A stretch of DNA of 64,000 nt from Cetobacterium ceti (GTDB lineage: Bacteria; Fusobacteriota; Fusobacteriia; Fusobacteriales; Fusobacteriaceae). The stretch spans positions 30,543 through 94,542 of the forward strand of contig NZ_FUWX01000013.1 in assembly GCF_900167275.1 (NCBI RefSeq), read 5' to 3'. Below, piece after piece: positions 38,594 through 48,008 of the stretch. The notes beneath the pieces were generated by a model, which was not told where the DNA came from, made no database searches, and saw only the letters and a program-made list of their open reading frames with translations. The number at the start of each line of letters is the position of its first letter. Position 1 is the stretch's first letter. The translations under genes were made by a program, and so were the position numbers.

Positions 38594-39538
38594 ATGAAAA
38601 CTAGAAAAGTTGGAATTATAGGTGTTGGTCATGTTGGAAGTCATTGTGCTTTAGCTATGATTTTACAAGGAGCATGTGATGAATTAACTTTAGTTGACAT
38701 CGATAAACAAAAAGCAAAATCTCAAGCAATTGATTGTATGGATACAATTAGTTTCTTACCCCATCGTACAATTATTAAAGATGGTGAAATTGATGATTTA
38801 ACTGATATGGATATTATTGTTATAAGTGTTGGAAATTTAACAGCTGATAAAAATCGTTTAAATGAGTTAAAAGGTTCTATTGAAATGGTTAAATCTTTTG
38901 TTCCTCAAATTGTAAAAAATGGATTTAAAGGAATATTTGTTGTAATTACAAATCCTGTTGACATTGTAACTTATTACGTTCAAAAATTATCTGGTTTCCC
39001 TCATAATAGAGTTATCGGAACTGGAACTGGTCTAGATTCTGCTAGATTACGTAAAGTTTTAAGTCAAACAACTAATGTTGATCCTAGAAGTATTCAAGCT
39101 TTTATGCTTGGTGAACATGGAGATTCTCAAGTTGCTAACTTCTCAACAGGAACTATAAACTGTAAACCTATTCTTGACTATTTGAAAGAAAATGAAGATA
39201 CTATTGGAAAGTTAGACTTAGATCAATTAGAACATAAAGTGGCTCAAGGTGCTTGGGATATATATGCTGGAAAAAATTGTACAGAATATGGAATTGGATG
39301 TACTTGCTCAGATTTAGTTCAAAATATTTTTCATAATGAAAGAAGAGTTATAGCTTGTAGCGCTTATCTACAAGGAGAATATGATTATGAAGGTATTTAT
39401 ATTGGGGTCCCTGCAATTATTGGAAAAGATGGATTAGAAACAATTATTGAATTACCTTTAGATGAAAGAGAAAGAACTAAATTTAAAAAAAGTTGTGAAA
39501 TTATGTCTAGTTATATTGAAATGGCTAAAAATTACTAA
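38594..39538 (+). CDS. L-2-hydroxyacid dehydrogenase (L-2-hydroxyisocaproate / lactate dehydrogenase type)
   Basis: A 314-residue NAD enzyme of the lactate/malate family. It has the GVGHVGSHCA nucleotide loop, catalytic LGEHGDSQV near residue 178, and TNPVDIVTYY near residue 124. Where true lactate dehydrogenases read GAxQKPGETR, it reads GNLTADKNRLNELKGS, closer to the substrate loop of L-2-hydroxyisocaproate dehydrogenase. It likely reduces branched-chain 2-oxo acids from leucine fermentation, and a BrnQ transporter is the next gene. ATG at 38594 lies eight bases after AGGAG. Confidence 0.8.
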   Translation: MKTRKVGIIGVGHVGSHCALAMILQGACDELTLVDIDKQKAKSQAIDCMDTISFLPHRTIIKDGEIDDLTDMDIIVISVGNLTADKNRLNELKGSIEMVKSFVPQIVKNGFKGIFVVITNPVDIVTYYVQKLSGFPHNRVIGTGTGLDSARLRKVLSQTTNVDPRSIQAFMLGEHGDSQVANFSTGTINCKPILDYLKENEDTIGKLDLDQLEHKVAQGAWDIYAGKNCTEYGIGCTCSDLVQNIFHNERRVIACSAYLQGEYDYEGIYIGVPAIIGKDGLETIIELPLDERERTKFKKSCEIMSSYIEMAKNY

Positions 39539-39546
39539 TTATTATA

Positions 39547-39575
39547 AAAGGGATACCTTAAATAGATATCCCTTT
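39547..39575. terminator. Bidirectional intrinsic terminator
   Basis: 9-bp arms aaagggata / tatcccttt between two convergent genes. Confidence 0.8.
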
Positions 39576-39581
39576 CTATAT

Positions 39582-40820
39582 TTATTTTTTAGTTTTTATT
39601 ATTTGACCCATTCCAAAAGCTAAGATAGCCGGTACAATCCATGGAAATCCACTATTAGCTAAAGGTATAAATGAAACATTTAACTTTAAAACTTCAGCTA
39701 TGCTTACAACTAAGGTTATTAATATTACTAATTTATAGCAATTTTCATTTTTAATATCAAATATATTTAATAAAATTAAAACTATAGTTATTGGGTATAA
39801 TATTATTAAAACAGGAACTGCTAAGGCAATTATTGAATCTAGTCCAACAACTGCTAAAACTCCTGAAAAAATACAAGTAATTATCGCAACTTTTTTATAA
39901 GATACATTTAACAATTTAGAAAACCAATCACTAACCAGAGTAGTAAGTCCTACAGAAGTAGTTAAACACGCAGCTCCTACACAAAGTCCAAAAGCTAGTT
40001 TCCCTGCTTTTCCTAAAGTCATTTCGGCTAAGGTCAGTGCCACTTGAGCTGTCGATAATTTTTCCATTCCACTAATTTGTGATCCTAAATAAATTAAAGA
40101 AAAATAAATTAACCCTAAACCTATAGCTGCTATAACTCCTGAACCTATTAAAAAAAATTTTTGTTCATTTGAATCAGTAATTCCTTTACTCTCAATCCCT
40201 TTGACTATAACTACTCCAAATAATACAGAAGCTAAAGCATCCATAGTTTGATACCCATTTATAAATCCATAAGAAAATTGATTCCCTTCTATTGTAGAAT
40301 TTACAGGAACTCCTAGTGGATTCAATAATCCAAATATAGTTATTAAAATTAAAATTATTAATATAATCGGAGTTAAAAATTTTCCTAAAATATCTGTAAC
40401 TTTGGATTCATTTAAAACTAAGAATAAAGTAATTCCAAAAAATAATATAGACGATACTATTCCTAAGATCAAACTATTTATGTCCCCAAATAAAGGTAAA
40501 ATTCCCATTTCAAAAGTAGTTGATCCTGTTCTTGGAATAGCAAACAATGGTCCAATAACTAAAATTAAAGTTGTTAAATATAAAGTATTAAATTTCTTTG
40601 ATACTTTATTTGCAAATTCATCTAGAGTTCCTCCCTTAGTAAAAGCTAAAATTCCCATAAGAGGTAAGCCAACTCCTGTTAAAAAAAATCCAACTCCTGC
40701 TGATAACCAACTTTTTCCTACAGCTACTCCCAACGATGGTGGGAATAAAAGATTTCCTGCTCCAAAAAACATTGAAAAAAGAGCTAGCCCTAAAACAATC
40801 ATTTCTTTTCTTTTATTCAT
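39582..40820 (-). CDS. brnQ: Branched-chain amino-acid transporter, LIVCS family
   Basis: A 412-residue membrane protein with 12 helices. LALFSMFFGAGNLLFPPSLG at the N-terminus and GAACLTTSVGLTTLVSDW near residue 290 mark BrnQ proteins, which import Leu, Ile and Val with Na+ or H+. The convergent 2-hydroxyacid dehydrogenase fits leucine degradation. A second copy is at 56357-57649. GGGGAGAG precedes the start. Confidence 0.95.
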   Translation of the reverse strand: MNKRKEMIVLGLALFSMFFGAGNLLFPPSLGVAVGKSWLSAGVGFFLTGVGLPLMGILAFTKGGTLDEFANKVSKKFNTLYLTTLILVIGPLFAIPRTGSTTFEMGILPLFGDINSLILGIVSSILFFGITLFLVLNESKVTDILGKFLTPIILIILILITIFGLLNPLGVPVNSTIEGNQFSYGFINGYQTMDALASVLFGVVIVKGIESKGITDSNEQKFFLIGSGVIAAIGLGLIYFSLIYLGSQISGMEKLSTAQVALTLAEMTLGKAGKLAFGLCVGAACLTTSVGLTTLVSDWFSKLLNVSYKKVAIITCIFSGVLAVVGLDSIIALAVPVLIILYPITIVLILLNIFDIKNENCYKLVILITLVVSIAEVLKLNVSFIPLANSGFPWIVPAILAFGMGQIIKTKK

Positions 40821-40902
40821 ATTCTCTCCCCTTTAAAATAAAAATTTTTTTTGATTTTTCAGAATATTAGCATCTTTTTTTTAATATTTCAACTTTTATT
40901 TA

Positions 40903-41994
40903 TTAAATTTTAATTTTTTCTATATTCTCTTCCTTGCTTTTGTCTAAAGGTAAAATTTTATATCCACATTTATCAAAATTTATAGTTTTTAAATCTACCA
41001 TTCTAATTTGACTATTAAACATTGTTTTATAATAAAATTTTCCATTATTTTGATCAATAGCAGTTGTCCATTGAGTAGCCGATAGTAAATCTTTTGGTAT
41101 GTGGTTTTTATCTGCAAACTGAATCCCTATAGGAATATCAAAATTATTTAAAATATGGAAAGTTTCTTTTACAGCATCTTTAGAATTCTTTAATTCTGGA
41201 GTATTATTTGCATATATAGCTGCTCTTATAAATCTTGAAGGAGGGGTTACATCTCCTGGTAATCCTAATAAACCTGTTCCTGCTCCAAATGGAAATATAT
41301 TTTGTTCACCCATTTTTTTAGAAGCTATTCCTCCTGGTTGCAAATTTATATAATTATTTAAATTTGTGGTCTGCCATTCATATCCTGGTGCATTAGTTAT
41401 AACTCCTACTTTATTTTTAAATATTTCTATTTTCCCATTATCTACAATTTCAATTACAATATTATTTCCATCCTTATCTGTTACTCTCCAATGCCCAGTA
41501 GGAAAAGGATTTCCATCTTTATCATATCCTGTTGGAACAATCACAATATTCTTTAAAGCTGCTTCAACTTCATCAACAGTTGAAAAACTACTTAAAACCC
41601 ATCTAACAAATTCCATATCCATAAGAGATTTTTTTGTATCTTTTTTATTATATTTAGCTAAACTTCCATATCTTGTAAAATAAAAAATTCCTGCCGTTAA
41701 ACCTTTTTCATTTATTCCTTCTCCAATAAAATTATCTGCCATTAAAGAAATTCCTACAAATCCATATTTTCCTTTCCATTTAAATCCTTTTCCACCATCT
41801 GGAGTATATGATTCATAATTTAAACCTCTTTGTCCTATTATTAAATCACTTTTTAGTACATATTCTCCCCATTCAATCGTTCTTCCTTGTACATAATTAT
41901 TATCTACAGTTTTTAAGCTTATTCCTGTACATGCATTTGCTTGAATAAATATTCCTCCTAACAAGCATAAATATCCCACCAATCTTTTTTTCAT
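40903..41994 (-). CDS. Exported choloylglycine hydrolase / penicillin V acylase family (bile salt hydrolase-like)
   Basis: A 363-residue Ntn-hydrolase with a signal peptide whose cleavage after ANA exposes Cys22 as the N-terminal nucleophile (ANACTGIS). Other family residues are visible: Arg38 in GRTIEW, the MADNFIGEGINEKGLTAG region, Asn in TNAPGYEWQTTNLNNY, and Arg in PSRFIRAAIY. It hydrolyses amide bonds of conjugated bile acids, penicillin V or acyl-homoserine lactones; the substrate cannot be told from sequence. Export to the periplasm follows the Gram-negative type. AGGAGG precedes the start. Confidence 0.88.
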   Translation of the reverse strand: MKKRLVGYLCLLGGIFIQANACTGISLKTVDNNYVQGRTIEWGEYVLKSDLIIGQRGLNYESYTPDGGKGFKWKGKYGFVGISLMADNFIGEGINEKGLTAGIFYFTRYGSLAKYNKKDTKKSLMDMEFVRWVLSSFSTVDEVEAALKNIVIVPTGYDKDGNPFPTGHWRVTDKDGNNIVIEIVDNGKIEIFKNKVGVITNAPGYEWQTTNLNNYINLQPGGIASKKMGEQNIFPFGAGTGLLGLPGDVTPPSRFIRAAIYANNTPELKNSKDAVKETFHILNNFDIPIGIQFADKNHIPKDLLSATQWTTAIDQNNGKFYYKTMFNSQIRMVDLKTINFDKCGYKILPLDKSKEENIEKIKI

Positions 41995-42031
41995 TATTTC
42001 CTCCTAAAGCAATTTTGTATACATATTATAC

Positions 42032-42064
42032 AAAGAAGAGGTTGGAATTTCCAACCTCTTCTTT
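42032..42064. terminator. Terminator between yjdM and the acylase gene
   Basis: A long near-perfect hairpin, gaagaggttgga / tccaacctcttc, with A- and T-rich flanks. Confidence 0.85.
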
Positions 42065-42072
42065 ATTTATAT

Positions 42073-42411
42073 TTAACCTTTTTTTACAAATTCTGACTTT
42101 AATTTCATAGCTCCAATACCGTCGATTCTACAATCAATATTATGATCGCCTTCTACTAAACGAATATTTTTAACTTTTGTTCCTTGTTTTACAACAGAAG
42201 AACTTCCTTTTATTTTTAAATCTTTAATTACAACAATCATATCTCCATCTACTAAAGTATTTCCATGAGCATCTTTTACAACTAACTCATCCGAATCTTC
42301 TTCAGCTGTATCTAACGACCATTCATAAGCACATTCAGGACATATAATTAAATTTCCATCTTCATATGTATATTCAGAATTGCATTTAGGACAATTTGGT
42401 AATTTTGTCAT
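42073..42411 (-). CDS. yjdM: YjdM/PhnA-family zinc-ribbon protein
   Basis: A 112-residue protein with the N-terminal zinc ribbon [16 protein letters not shown] / CPECAYEW and the C-terminal [20 protein letters not shown] and [15 protein letters not shown] of E. coli YjdM (formerly PhnA). Despite the phosphonate name its function is unestablished. It is monocistronic, and a shorter PhnA-like relative occurs at 52436. Confidence 0.93.
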   Translation of the reverse strand: MTKLPNCPKCNSEYTYEDGNLIICPECAYEWSLDTAEEDSDELVVKDAHGNTLVDGDMIVVIKDLKIKGSSSVVKQGTKVKNIRLVEGDHNIDCRIDGIGAMKLKSEFVKKG

Positions 42412-42568
42412 ATTTTATATTCTCCATTCTATAAATTTTTTAATTAGTTTTTATATTATATGACATATTTATGATTTTTTCAAGTTTTTCTCTTTTCTAT
42501 AAGACATTTCAAAAGTTAAATGTTATAATTTCAATATAAAATTAAATTATAAAGATAGGAGGAATTTG

Positions 42569-43747
42569 ATGTTTTTTAGATGCGTTGATTTATTTAATAT
42601 AAATTCCTTTCAAGAAGCTAAACTAATTTCTGGAGAAAAAGGCCTTTTTAAAGAAATCTCTTGGCCTTATATAAAAAGTACAGATTCTATCATCCCTTGG
42701 GTCAATGGCAAAGAACTCATTTTTATATTATATAATAATGAAAATATTGATTTATATAAAATTTTAAAAGAGGCCATTGAAAAAGACTTATCGGGAATTG
42801 TTATTCTCTCTTCTTTTACAAATATTATTTTTTCTTCTGAATTGATTGAATTTTCTAATAAGAATCATTTTCCAATATTTCAATTACCTTGGGATATAAA
42901 ATTACTTACACTTACACAAGAAATCATCCTAAAAATTCAAGAATATAAAGAAAAAAATTCTGAATCTAGAAAAGCTTTTAGAGAATTAATTAATTCAGAA
43001 CAGAATACTTATAAAACAATTGAAAATTTTTATAATATTACTACTCACGATTTTAATATTCTAGGAATTTTTGAGGATAAAACAACTGAAAATATTGAAA
43101 AATTTTATAATTATCATTTTGATACTATTTTAAAAACTCTTTATTTAAGAAATATTATAAAAAAAGAAGAAATTTTACATTTTACATATTCTAATAGAAT
43201 TATTTTTTTAATTTTTATAAAAAATCCAAAATTAGGTAAAGAAATAAAAAATATTTTCGAAGAAGCTATAAAAAAAATATTAAATAAGCAAAAAAATTTA
43301 TATTTAATTTTTAGTGAAATTAATGAGCAAAAAAATTCTTTAAAAAAAATATTTGAAGATACTCAAAATTTCTTGTCTCTAAGCAAGAATAAAAATATTA
43401 ATAATCAAATTATTTATTGTGATAATTTAAGCTTTTATACTTTTTTTCTTGAATTAAATAAAAATCCAAATATAAAGAATATTTTATTAAAAAATATTCA
43501 ACCTCTTTTAGACTATGATGCCATAAATAATTCCAATCTTTTTGAAACTTTGAAAATTTATTTTGATAGTAATAATCATCTTATTAATGCTTCAAACAAA
43601 TTATATATTCATAGAAATACTTTAGTTTATCGTTTAAATATTATTCGAAATTTATTAAATAAAGATTTAAATAATTCTTTAGAAAATTTAGAACTTTATA
43701 ATAGTATTATTTTCTATGATTTTAATAAAGATAACAAAAAAAGCTAG
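42569..43747 (+). CDS. PucR-family transcriptional regulator
   Basis: A 392-residue protein with an N-terminal PucR-type sensor (IPWVNGKELIFILY, then GIVILSSF and FPIFQLPWD) and a C-terminal HTH_30 domain (YFDSNNHLINASNKLYIHRN, then TLVYRLNIIRNLL). Family members sense purines or amino acids and control permease and catabolic genes. The ATG at 42569 follows AGGAGG by six bases; the preceding TTG is too close. Its target may be the YeiH gene downstream, where a strong palindrome lies. Confidence 0.85.
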   Translation: MFFRCVDLFNINSFQEAKLISGEKGLFKEISWPYIKSTDSIIPWVNGKELIFILYNNENIDLYKILKEAIEKDLSGIVILSSFTNIIFSSELIEFSNKNHFPIFQLPWDIKLLTLTQEIILKIQEYKEKNSESRKAFRELINSEQNTYKTIENFYNITTHDFNILGIFEDKTTENIEKFYNYHFDTILKTLYLRNIIKKEEILHFTYSNRIIFLIFIKNPKLGKEIKNIFEEAIKKILNKQKNLYLIFSEINEQKNSLKKIFEDTQNFLSLSKNKNINNQIIYCDNLSFYTFFLELNKNPNIKNILLKNIQPLLDYDAINNSNLFETLKIYFDSNNHLINASNKLYIHRNTLVYRLNIIRNLLNKDLNNSLENLELYNSIIFYDFNKDNKKS

Positions 43748-43768
43748 ACCCCCATCTAGCTTTTTTTT
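43737..43768 (+). terminator. Intrinsic terminator of the PucR gene
   Basis: Arms aaaaaagctaga / tctagctttttt around ACCCCC; overlaps the stop codon. Confidence 0.85.
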
Positions 43769-44125
43769 AACTTTTATATTAAAAAACCCCACCAAATAAC
43801 TTTAATTATTTTAAAACCTTGTTTATTATAATACTTAATCAAACTTTCATCAATATATTCATAAGACAATTATATTAATTCAAATTTGTATTTTTTGCAC
43901 AATGAAATTTTATCATACTAGTGGTATAATTTTATCAATCTAAATTTTAATGCCTTTCAAAAGCATAAGCTTTTATTAAATAAATATTCTTAATTACCTT
44001 TCTTAAAATGTCGTTTATAAACGACATTTTATTTGAATCTTTTTTGAACTCAGATTCAAAAAAATATTGATTTTTTATATTTTTTTAGTATAATATATAT
44101 AATACTATACACATTCGGAGGTCTT
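43748..44125. other. 378-bp intergenic region with a possible gene remnant and operators
   Basis: No complete gene. On the minus strand 43774-43869 encodes a 31-residue protein-like fragment (core YEYIDESLIKYYNKQGF) without a start, possibly the tail of a lost gene. 44005-44030 is a 26-bp perfect palindrome, and 44032-44060 has tttgaatc / gattcaaa arms. A TATAAT-rich stretch near 44090 precedes the GTG-started YeiH gene. Confidence 0.5.
44005..44030. promoter_or_regulatory. 26-bp perfect palindrome upstream of the YeiH gene (operator or terminator)
   Basis: Halves aaaatgtcgttta and taaacgacatttt meet with no loop. The absence of a loop favours a dimeric regulator's operator over a terminator. 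It lies about 95 bp upstream of the YeiH start. Confidence 0.5.
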
Positions 44126-45172
44126 GTGAAAAATATAAAAAATTTAAAATACATAATACCTGGTTTTTTAATTTGCACTCTATTAGCCTATATTGGAATA
44201 TTTTTAAGTAAGTTTGTTCCTTCTTTAGGTCCTGCTCCATTAGCAATTTTTTTAGGAATGTTTGCTGGAAATACTTTTGCAACTTCTAATATTTTTGAAA
44301 AAGGATCTAAATTTTCTGAAGGAGATTTATTATCATATTCCATCGTTTTATTAGGAGGAACATTAAGTATTCATACTCTTTTCACCCTTGGATTTTCAGG
44401 AATAATTTTTATTGTTCTTCAAATGATTTTTACTATTAGTATTACTTTATATATTGGTAAAAAATTAGGATTTTCAGATCATTTTAAATTATTAATGGCC
44501 AGCGGAAATGCTGTATGTGGATCATCTGCAATTGGTGCAACATCCCCTATTATTAAAGCTCAAGATAGAGATAAGGGACTTTCTATAACTATTGTCAATT
44601 TAACTGGTACTATTTTAATGTTTTTACTTATTCCAGTAGCTAAATGTTTTTTTAATTTTCAAACAATGGAAACTTCTGCTCTTCTTGGTGGAATTCTTCA
44701 ATCTGTTGGTCAAGTAATTGCAGGAGGAGCTATGATTAATGAGCACGTTCTTGAAATGGCTACTTTATTTAAATTGGTAAGAATTATATTTTTAGTTTTT
44801 GTTGTTATGTGGATGTCTAAATATATTCATAATAAAAATTTAAAAGAAGAAATAAAAGATGATGGTTCTATTGCAATAGAAAAAGAAGCTTATGGCTCAA
44901 AATCTAAAATTGCAATTCCATGGTATATTATTGGGTTTTTTATTCTTTGTTTTCTTCATTCAGCTAATTTAATTCCACAAAATCTTTCTTCTATTTTTAA
45001 ACAAATATCTGGGAAATTTGAAATAATTGCTTTAGCTGGAATTGGAATGAGAGTCAAATTTAAAGAATTGATTTCTCATGGACCAAAAGCCTCAATCTAT
45101 GGACTTCTTATAGGAGCGAGTCAAATTATTATAGCCTTAGTATTAATAAAAACTCTAAATTTCATATTCTAA
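44126..45172 (+). CDS. YeiH/UPF0324-family putative sulfate/sulfur-compound exporter
   Basis: A 348-residue membrane protein with about 10 helices and the family motifs LAIFLGMFAGN near residue 40, VCGSSAIGATSPII near residue 130, and GMRVKFKEL near the C-terminus. YeiH proteins are putative anion exporters, some induced by sulfonate or cysteine. It starts with GTG after GGAGG. Downstream but convergent are a thioredoxin-like protein, TauE and CoA-disulfide reductase, which hints at sulfur handling. Confidence 0.88.
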   Translation: MKNIKNLKYIIPGFLICTLLAYIGIFLSKFVPSLGPAPLAIFLGMFAGNTFATSNIFEKGSKFSEGDLLSYSIVLLGGTLSIHTLFTLGFSGIIFIVLQMIFTISITLYIGKKLGFSDHFKLLMASGNAVCGSSAIGATSPIIKAQDRDKGLSITIVNLTGTILMFLLIPVAKCFFNFQTMETSALLGGILQSVGQVIAGGAMINEHVLEMATLFKLVRIIFLVFVVMWMSKYIHNKNLKEEIKDDGSIAIEKEAYGSKSKIAIPWYIIGFFILCFLHSANLIPQNLSSIFKQISGKFEIIALAGIGMRVKFKELISHGPKASIYGLLIGASQIIIALVLIKTLNFIF

Positions 45173-45203
45173 AAAACAGGTGCAAAAATGCACCTGTTTT
45201 TTA
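45173..45203. terminator. Bidirectional intrinsic terminator
   Basis: Perfect 12-bp arms aaaacaggtgca / tgcacctgtttt with an AAAA loop. Confidence 0.9.
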
Positions 45204-45692
45204 TTATTTATCTATAGATTTTATAATCTCATTTAATGTATCCTTTAGATATTTTCCTTTTAAATAGTTTAATTTATTTTCCTCAAAATTTATTTTCTTT
45301 ATTTCTAAAGGTTTTTCTTGAAAAATTTCCCCACATATTTCAAAATTTTCATTTAAAGGAATTATAACTGGTACTTTAAATTCTTCTAAATTTAATAATT
45401 GTTTTAAAAATTTTTCTCCTCTACCTTTGGAGATAATTCTCATATCAAAATTATTATTTAATTCACAAATTTTCTTTAATACGGTCATATTTAATTGACA
45501 ATCGGGACACCAAATTTCTCCTGAAACTAAAAAGAAAACTTTATTATCTATTTTTTTTATTCTTTCTTCCTCTTCTTCTGAAAGAATAATTCTAGAATAA
45601 TTTTTAGGAATTCTATCTCTTTCACTTTTACTTCCGTCTCCTACAAAACTTTCAAAATTTTGTCCTAATAAATATAATTCTTTTAAATTCAT
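45204..45692 (-). CDS. Thioredoxin-like protein with WCPDC active site
   Basis: A 162-residue cytoplasmic protein with SGEIWCPDCQLNMTVL near residue 58, an atypical thioredoxin active site, and KVPVIIPLNEN near residue 115 with the cis-proline. It belongs to the thioredoxin-like family annotated as bacillithiol/other thiol reductases; the substrate is unknown. It follows TauE by 14 bp, suggesting an operon. Confidence 0.8.
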   Translation of the reverse strand: MNLKELYLLGQNFESFVGDGSKSERDRIPKNYSRIILSEEEEERIKKIDNKVFFLVSGEIWCPDCQLNMTVLKKICELNNNFDMRIISKGRGEKFLKQLLNLEEFKVPVIIPLNENFEICGEIFQEKPLEIKKINFEENKLNYLKGKYLKDTLNEIIKSIDK

Positions 45693-45706
45693 CTTGCTAT
45701 ATCCTC

Positions 45707-46474
45707 CTATGTAAAAGCTTTAATAGCATTTAGTATATTTAATACTATTATTCCAAGAACTGAAATTGAAAATATCTTTTCTATTATTTCTTCTGATAAT
45801 ATTTTATTCAATTTAGCTCCTAAAATTCCTCCTCCAATTCCTCCTATAACCATAAATAATAATATTTTTATATCTACTGTTTGAATTTTAGATTCGATAA
45901 TTAATAAAGAAAGTTTTGAGAATTGAGATAAAAGAATTATAAAAACAGAGTTTATTGCAGCTACTTTTGTTGGTAAAGACATAAATATAACTAAAATAGC
46001 TACATTAATCGGTCCTCCTCCAATTCCCAAAAATGAAGCTATTCCTCCCAAAAATAATCCTAAAAAAAATATGAAATAAGAATTCGAAATCTTATGTTTC
46101 GGTAGTTTATTCTTTAAAAGAGTTATAATAAGCAATACTGATAGTATCAAAGCTTGTATTCCCTTTCCAATTTGTTCATCTATAAATAACTTTAAGAATA
46201 AATCAAAAAAATGCTTTCCTAAAACTCCACCTAAAATTGAACCAATAGATAATACTATCATTTGCTTTTGAACTTGAAATCCATTTTTCATTTGCCTAAA
46301 CGTAGAAATTAAAGCCATAGCAAATACTGTACAAGATGACAAAATACTAACTGATGATAAATCAAAGTGATTTAATGTGTCTAAAACTGGTTTAATGATT
46401 ACCCCACCACCAAGACCAGCTAAAGAGCCTAAAGTTGTTGCAATAATTGCTGTAAAGAAATAAATACTTATCAA
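45707..46474 (-). CDS. TauE/SafE-family sulfite/organosulfur exporter
   Basis: A 255-residue membrane protein with 7-8 helices, GGGVIIKPVLDTL at the N-terminus and FLGIGGGPINVAILV near residue 145, the paired motif of the TauE/SafE family, which exports sulfite or sulfonates or imports related anions. The start is TTG, six bases after GGAGGA. It forms an operon with the WCPDC thioredoxin-like gene. Confidence 0.88.
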   Translation of the reverse strand: MISIYFFTAIIATTLGSLAGLGGGVIIKPVLDTLNHFDLSSVSILSSCTVFAMALISTFRQMKNGFQVQKQMIVLSIGSILGGVLGKHFFDLFLKLFIDEQIGKGIQALILSVLLIITLLKNKLPKHKISNSYFIFFLGLFLGGIASFLGIGGGPINVAILVIFMSLPTKVAAINSVFIILLSQFSKLSLLIIESKIQTVDIKILLFMVIGGIGGGILGAKLNKILSEEIIEKIFSISVLGIIVLNILNAIKAFT

Positions 46475-46557
46475 TTTTCTCCTCCTAGTTTAAATATCAT
46501 ATGTTTAAATTCTTCCCTTACTGCAATATATTATTTTAACTATTTTAAATCAACTAA

Positions 46558-46585
46558 AAAAAGAATTGATTACTCAATTCTTTTT
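46558..46585. terminator. Intrinsic terminator after CoA-disulfide reductase
   Basis: Perfect 12-bp arms aaaaagaattga / tcaattcttttt with a 4-base loop. Confidence 0.85.
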
Positions 46586-46593
46586 TATTATTA

Positions 46594-47937
46594 TTATTTT
46601 GCAACATTTCCTACAACATTTAAAGCATCCCATGTTCTTGCAAAAGGAGGAGCATAACATAAATCTAACATTCCTAATTCATCTACTGTCATTTTTGAAT
46701 AAATAGCTGTAGCTAAAGTATCTACTCTTAATACAGCTCCTTTTTTCCCAACAATCTGTCCACCTAATAAAACTTTAGTATCTTTATTATAAATAATTTT
46801 TATATAAATTTTTTCTTGACCAGGATAATAACTAGTTTGATTCATATCTTCAATAAATACTATTCCATAATTAATTTCTTCTTTTTGTGCTTCTTTTTCT
46901 GAAAGTCCTGTTCTTCCAGCTTCTACATCAAAAACTTTTACAGCTGCTGATCCCAAGGTTCCTTTAAACTCTTTATCTAATCCACCTAAAATTTCACCTA
47001 TTACTCTTCCTATTTTATTTGCTGTTGTTGCTAAAGGAATATACTTAGGTTCTTCGCTTAATAAATGAGGCACTGTTGCACAATCTCCTGCAGAATAAAT
47101 ATCTTTGATATTTGTTTCCCCTTTATTATTTATTATAATGGCCCCATTCTTTAAAGTTTTTATTCCTATTTTTTCTACAAATTCTGTATTGGGTTTAACT
47201 CCAGTTGCAATAACAACTAAATCAGCTAAATATTTTTCTTTATTTGTAATAACCTCTTTAATTTTTCCATTTTCACCTTTAAATTCTGTTACCATTTCTT
47301 CCAAATGAAGAGAAACATTTTCTGTTGATCTTATTTCTTCTTCGATTATATCAGTTATTTCTTTATCAAAACTATCAACTAAAACTCTTTCACTTAATTG
47401 AATTATTTTTATATTTTTCTTTCCTAAATGTTTCATAGCTTCTGCAACTTCTAAACCAATATATCCAGCTCCTATGATTACAATATTTTGATTTTCTTTT
47501 TTTAATACCTCCTCTTTTAAAGAGATTCCATCATCAAAAGATTTTAATAAAAATACATTTTTTAAATCTATATTTTTAATTGGAGGTAATATTGCCCTAG
47601 CTCCAGAACTTATAACAAGTTTATCATAAGTATCCTTACAAATTTCTCCTGACTTCATATTCTTTATTAAAACTGTTTTCTCTTTATCATTTATTTCAAT
47701 AACTTCACTGTTTATTTTTACATCAATACCACTTTCAATAAATTTTTCCAGTGGTCTTGCTATCATTCTATCTGAATTGCTATAAAAATCTCCTACATAA
47801 TATGGAAGCCCACAAGCCCCCCAAGATATTACATCTGTTTTTTCATAAACAGTTATATTTAAATCTTTGTTTAATCTTTTTGCTTTTGCAGCAACAGACA
47901 TTCCAGCTGCCACTCCACCTACAATAACTATTTTCAT
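46594..47937 (-). CDS. cdr: CoA-disulfide reductase / CoA-persulfide reductase family
   Basis: A 447-residue FAD enzyme. N-terminal IVGGVAAGMSVAAKAKRL, single active cysteine in SWGACGLPYYVG near residue 42, NAD motif IIGAGYIGLEVAEAM near residue 155, and IYSAGDCATV near residue 270. It keeps CoA reduced; related forms reduce persulfides or O2. There is no C-terminal rhodanese domain. It is monocistronic with AGGAGG, beside TauE and a thioredoxin-like gene. Confidence 0.88.
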   Translation of the reverse strand: MKIVIVGGVAAGMSVAAKAKRLNKDLNITVYEKTDVISWGACGLPYYVGDFYSNSDRMIARPLEKFIESGIDVKINSEVIEINDKEKTVLIKNMKSGEICKDTYDKLVISSGARAILPPIKNIDLKNVFLLKSFDDGISLKEEVLKKENQNIVIIGAGYIGLEVAEAMKHLGKKNIKIIQLSERVLVDSFDKEITDIIEEEIRSTENVSLHLEEMVTEFKGENGKIKEVITNKEKYLADLVVIATGVKPNTEFVEKIGIKTLKNGAIIINNKGETNIKDIYSAGDCATVPHLLSEEPKYIPLATTANKIGRVIGEILGGLDKEFKGTLGSAAVKVFDVEAGRTGLSEKEAQKEEINYGIVFIEDMNQTSYYPGQEKIYIKIIYNKDTKVLLGGQIVGKKGAVLRVDTLATAIYSKMTVDELGMLDLCYAPPFARTWDALNVVGNVAK

Positions 47938-48008
47938 AAGATTATATACCTCCTAAATTTATTTTTATATTCTATACTTATTAAGTCTAAAATATCTTTT
48001 TTTATATA

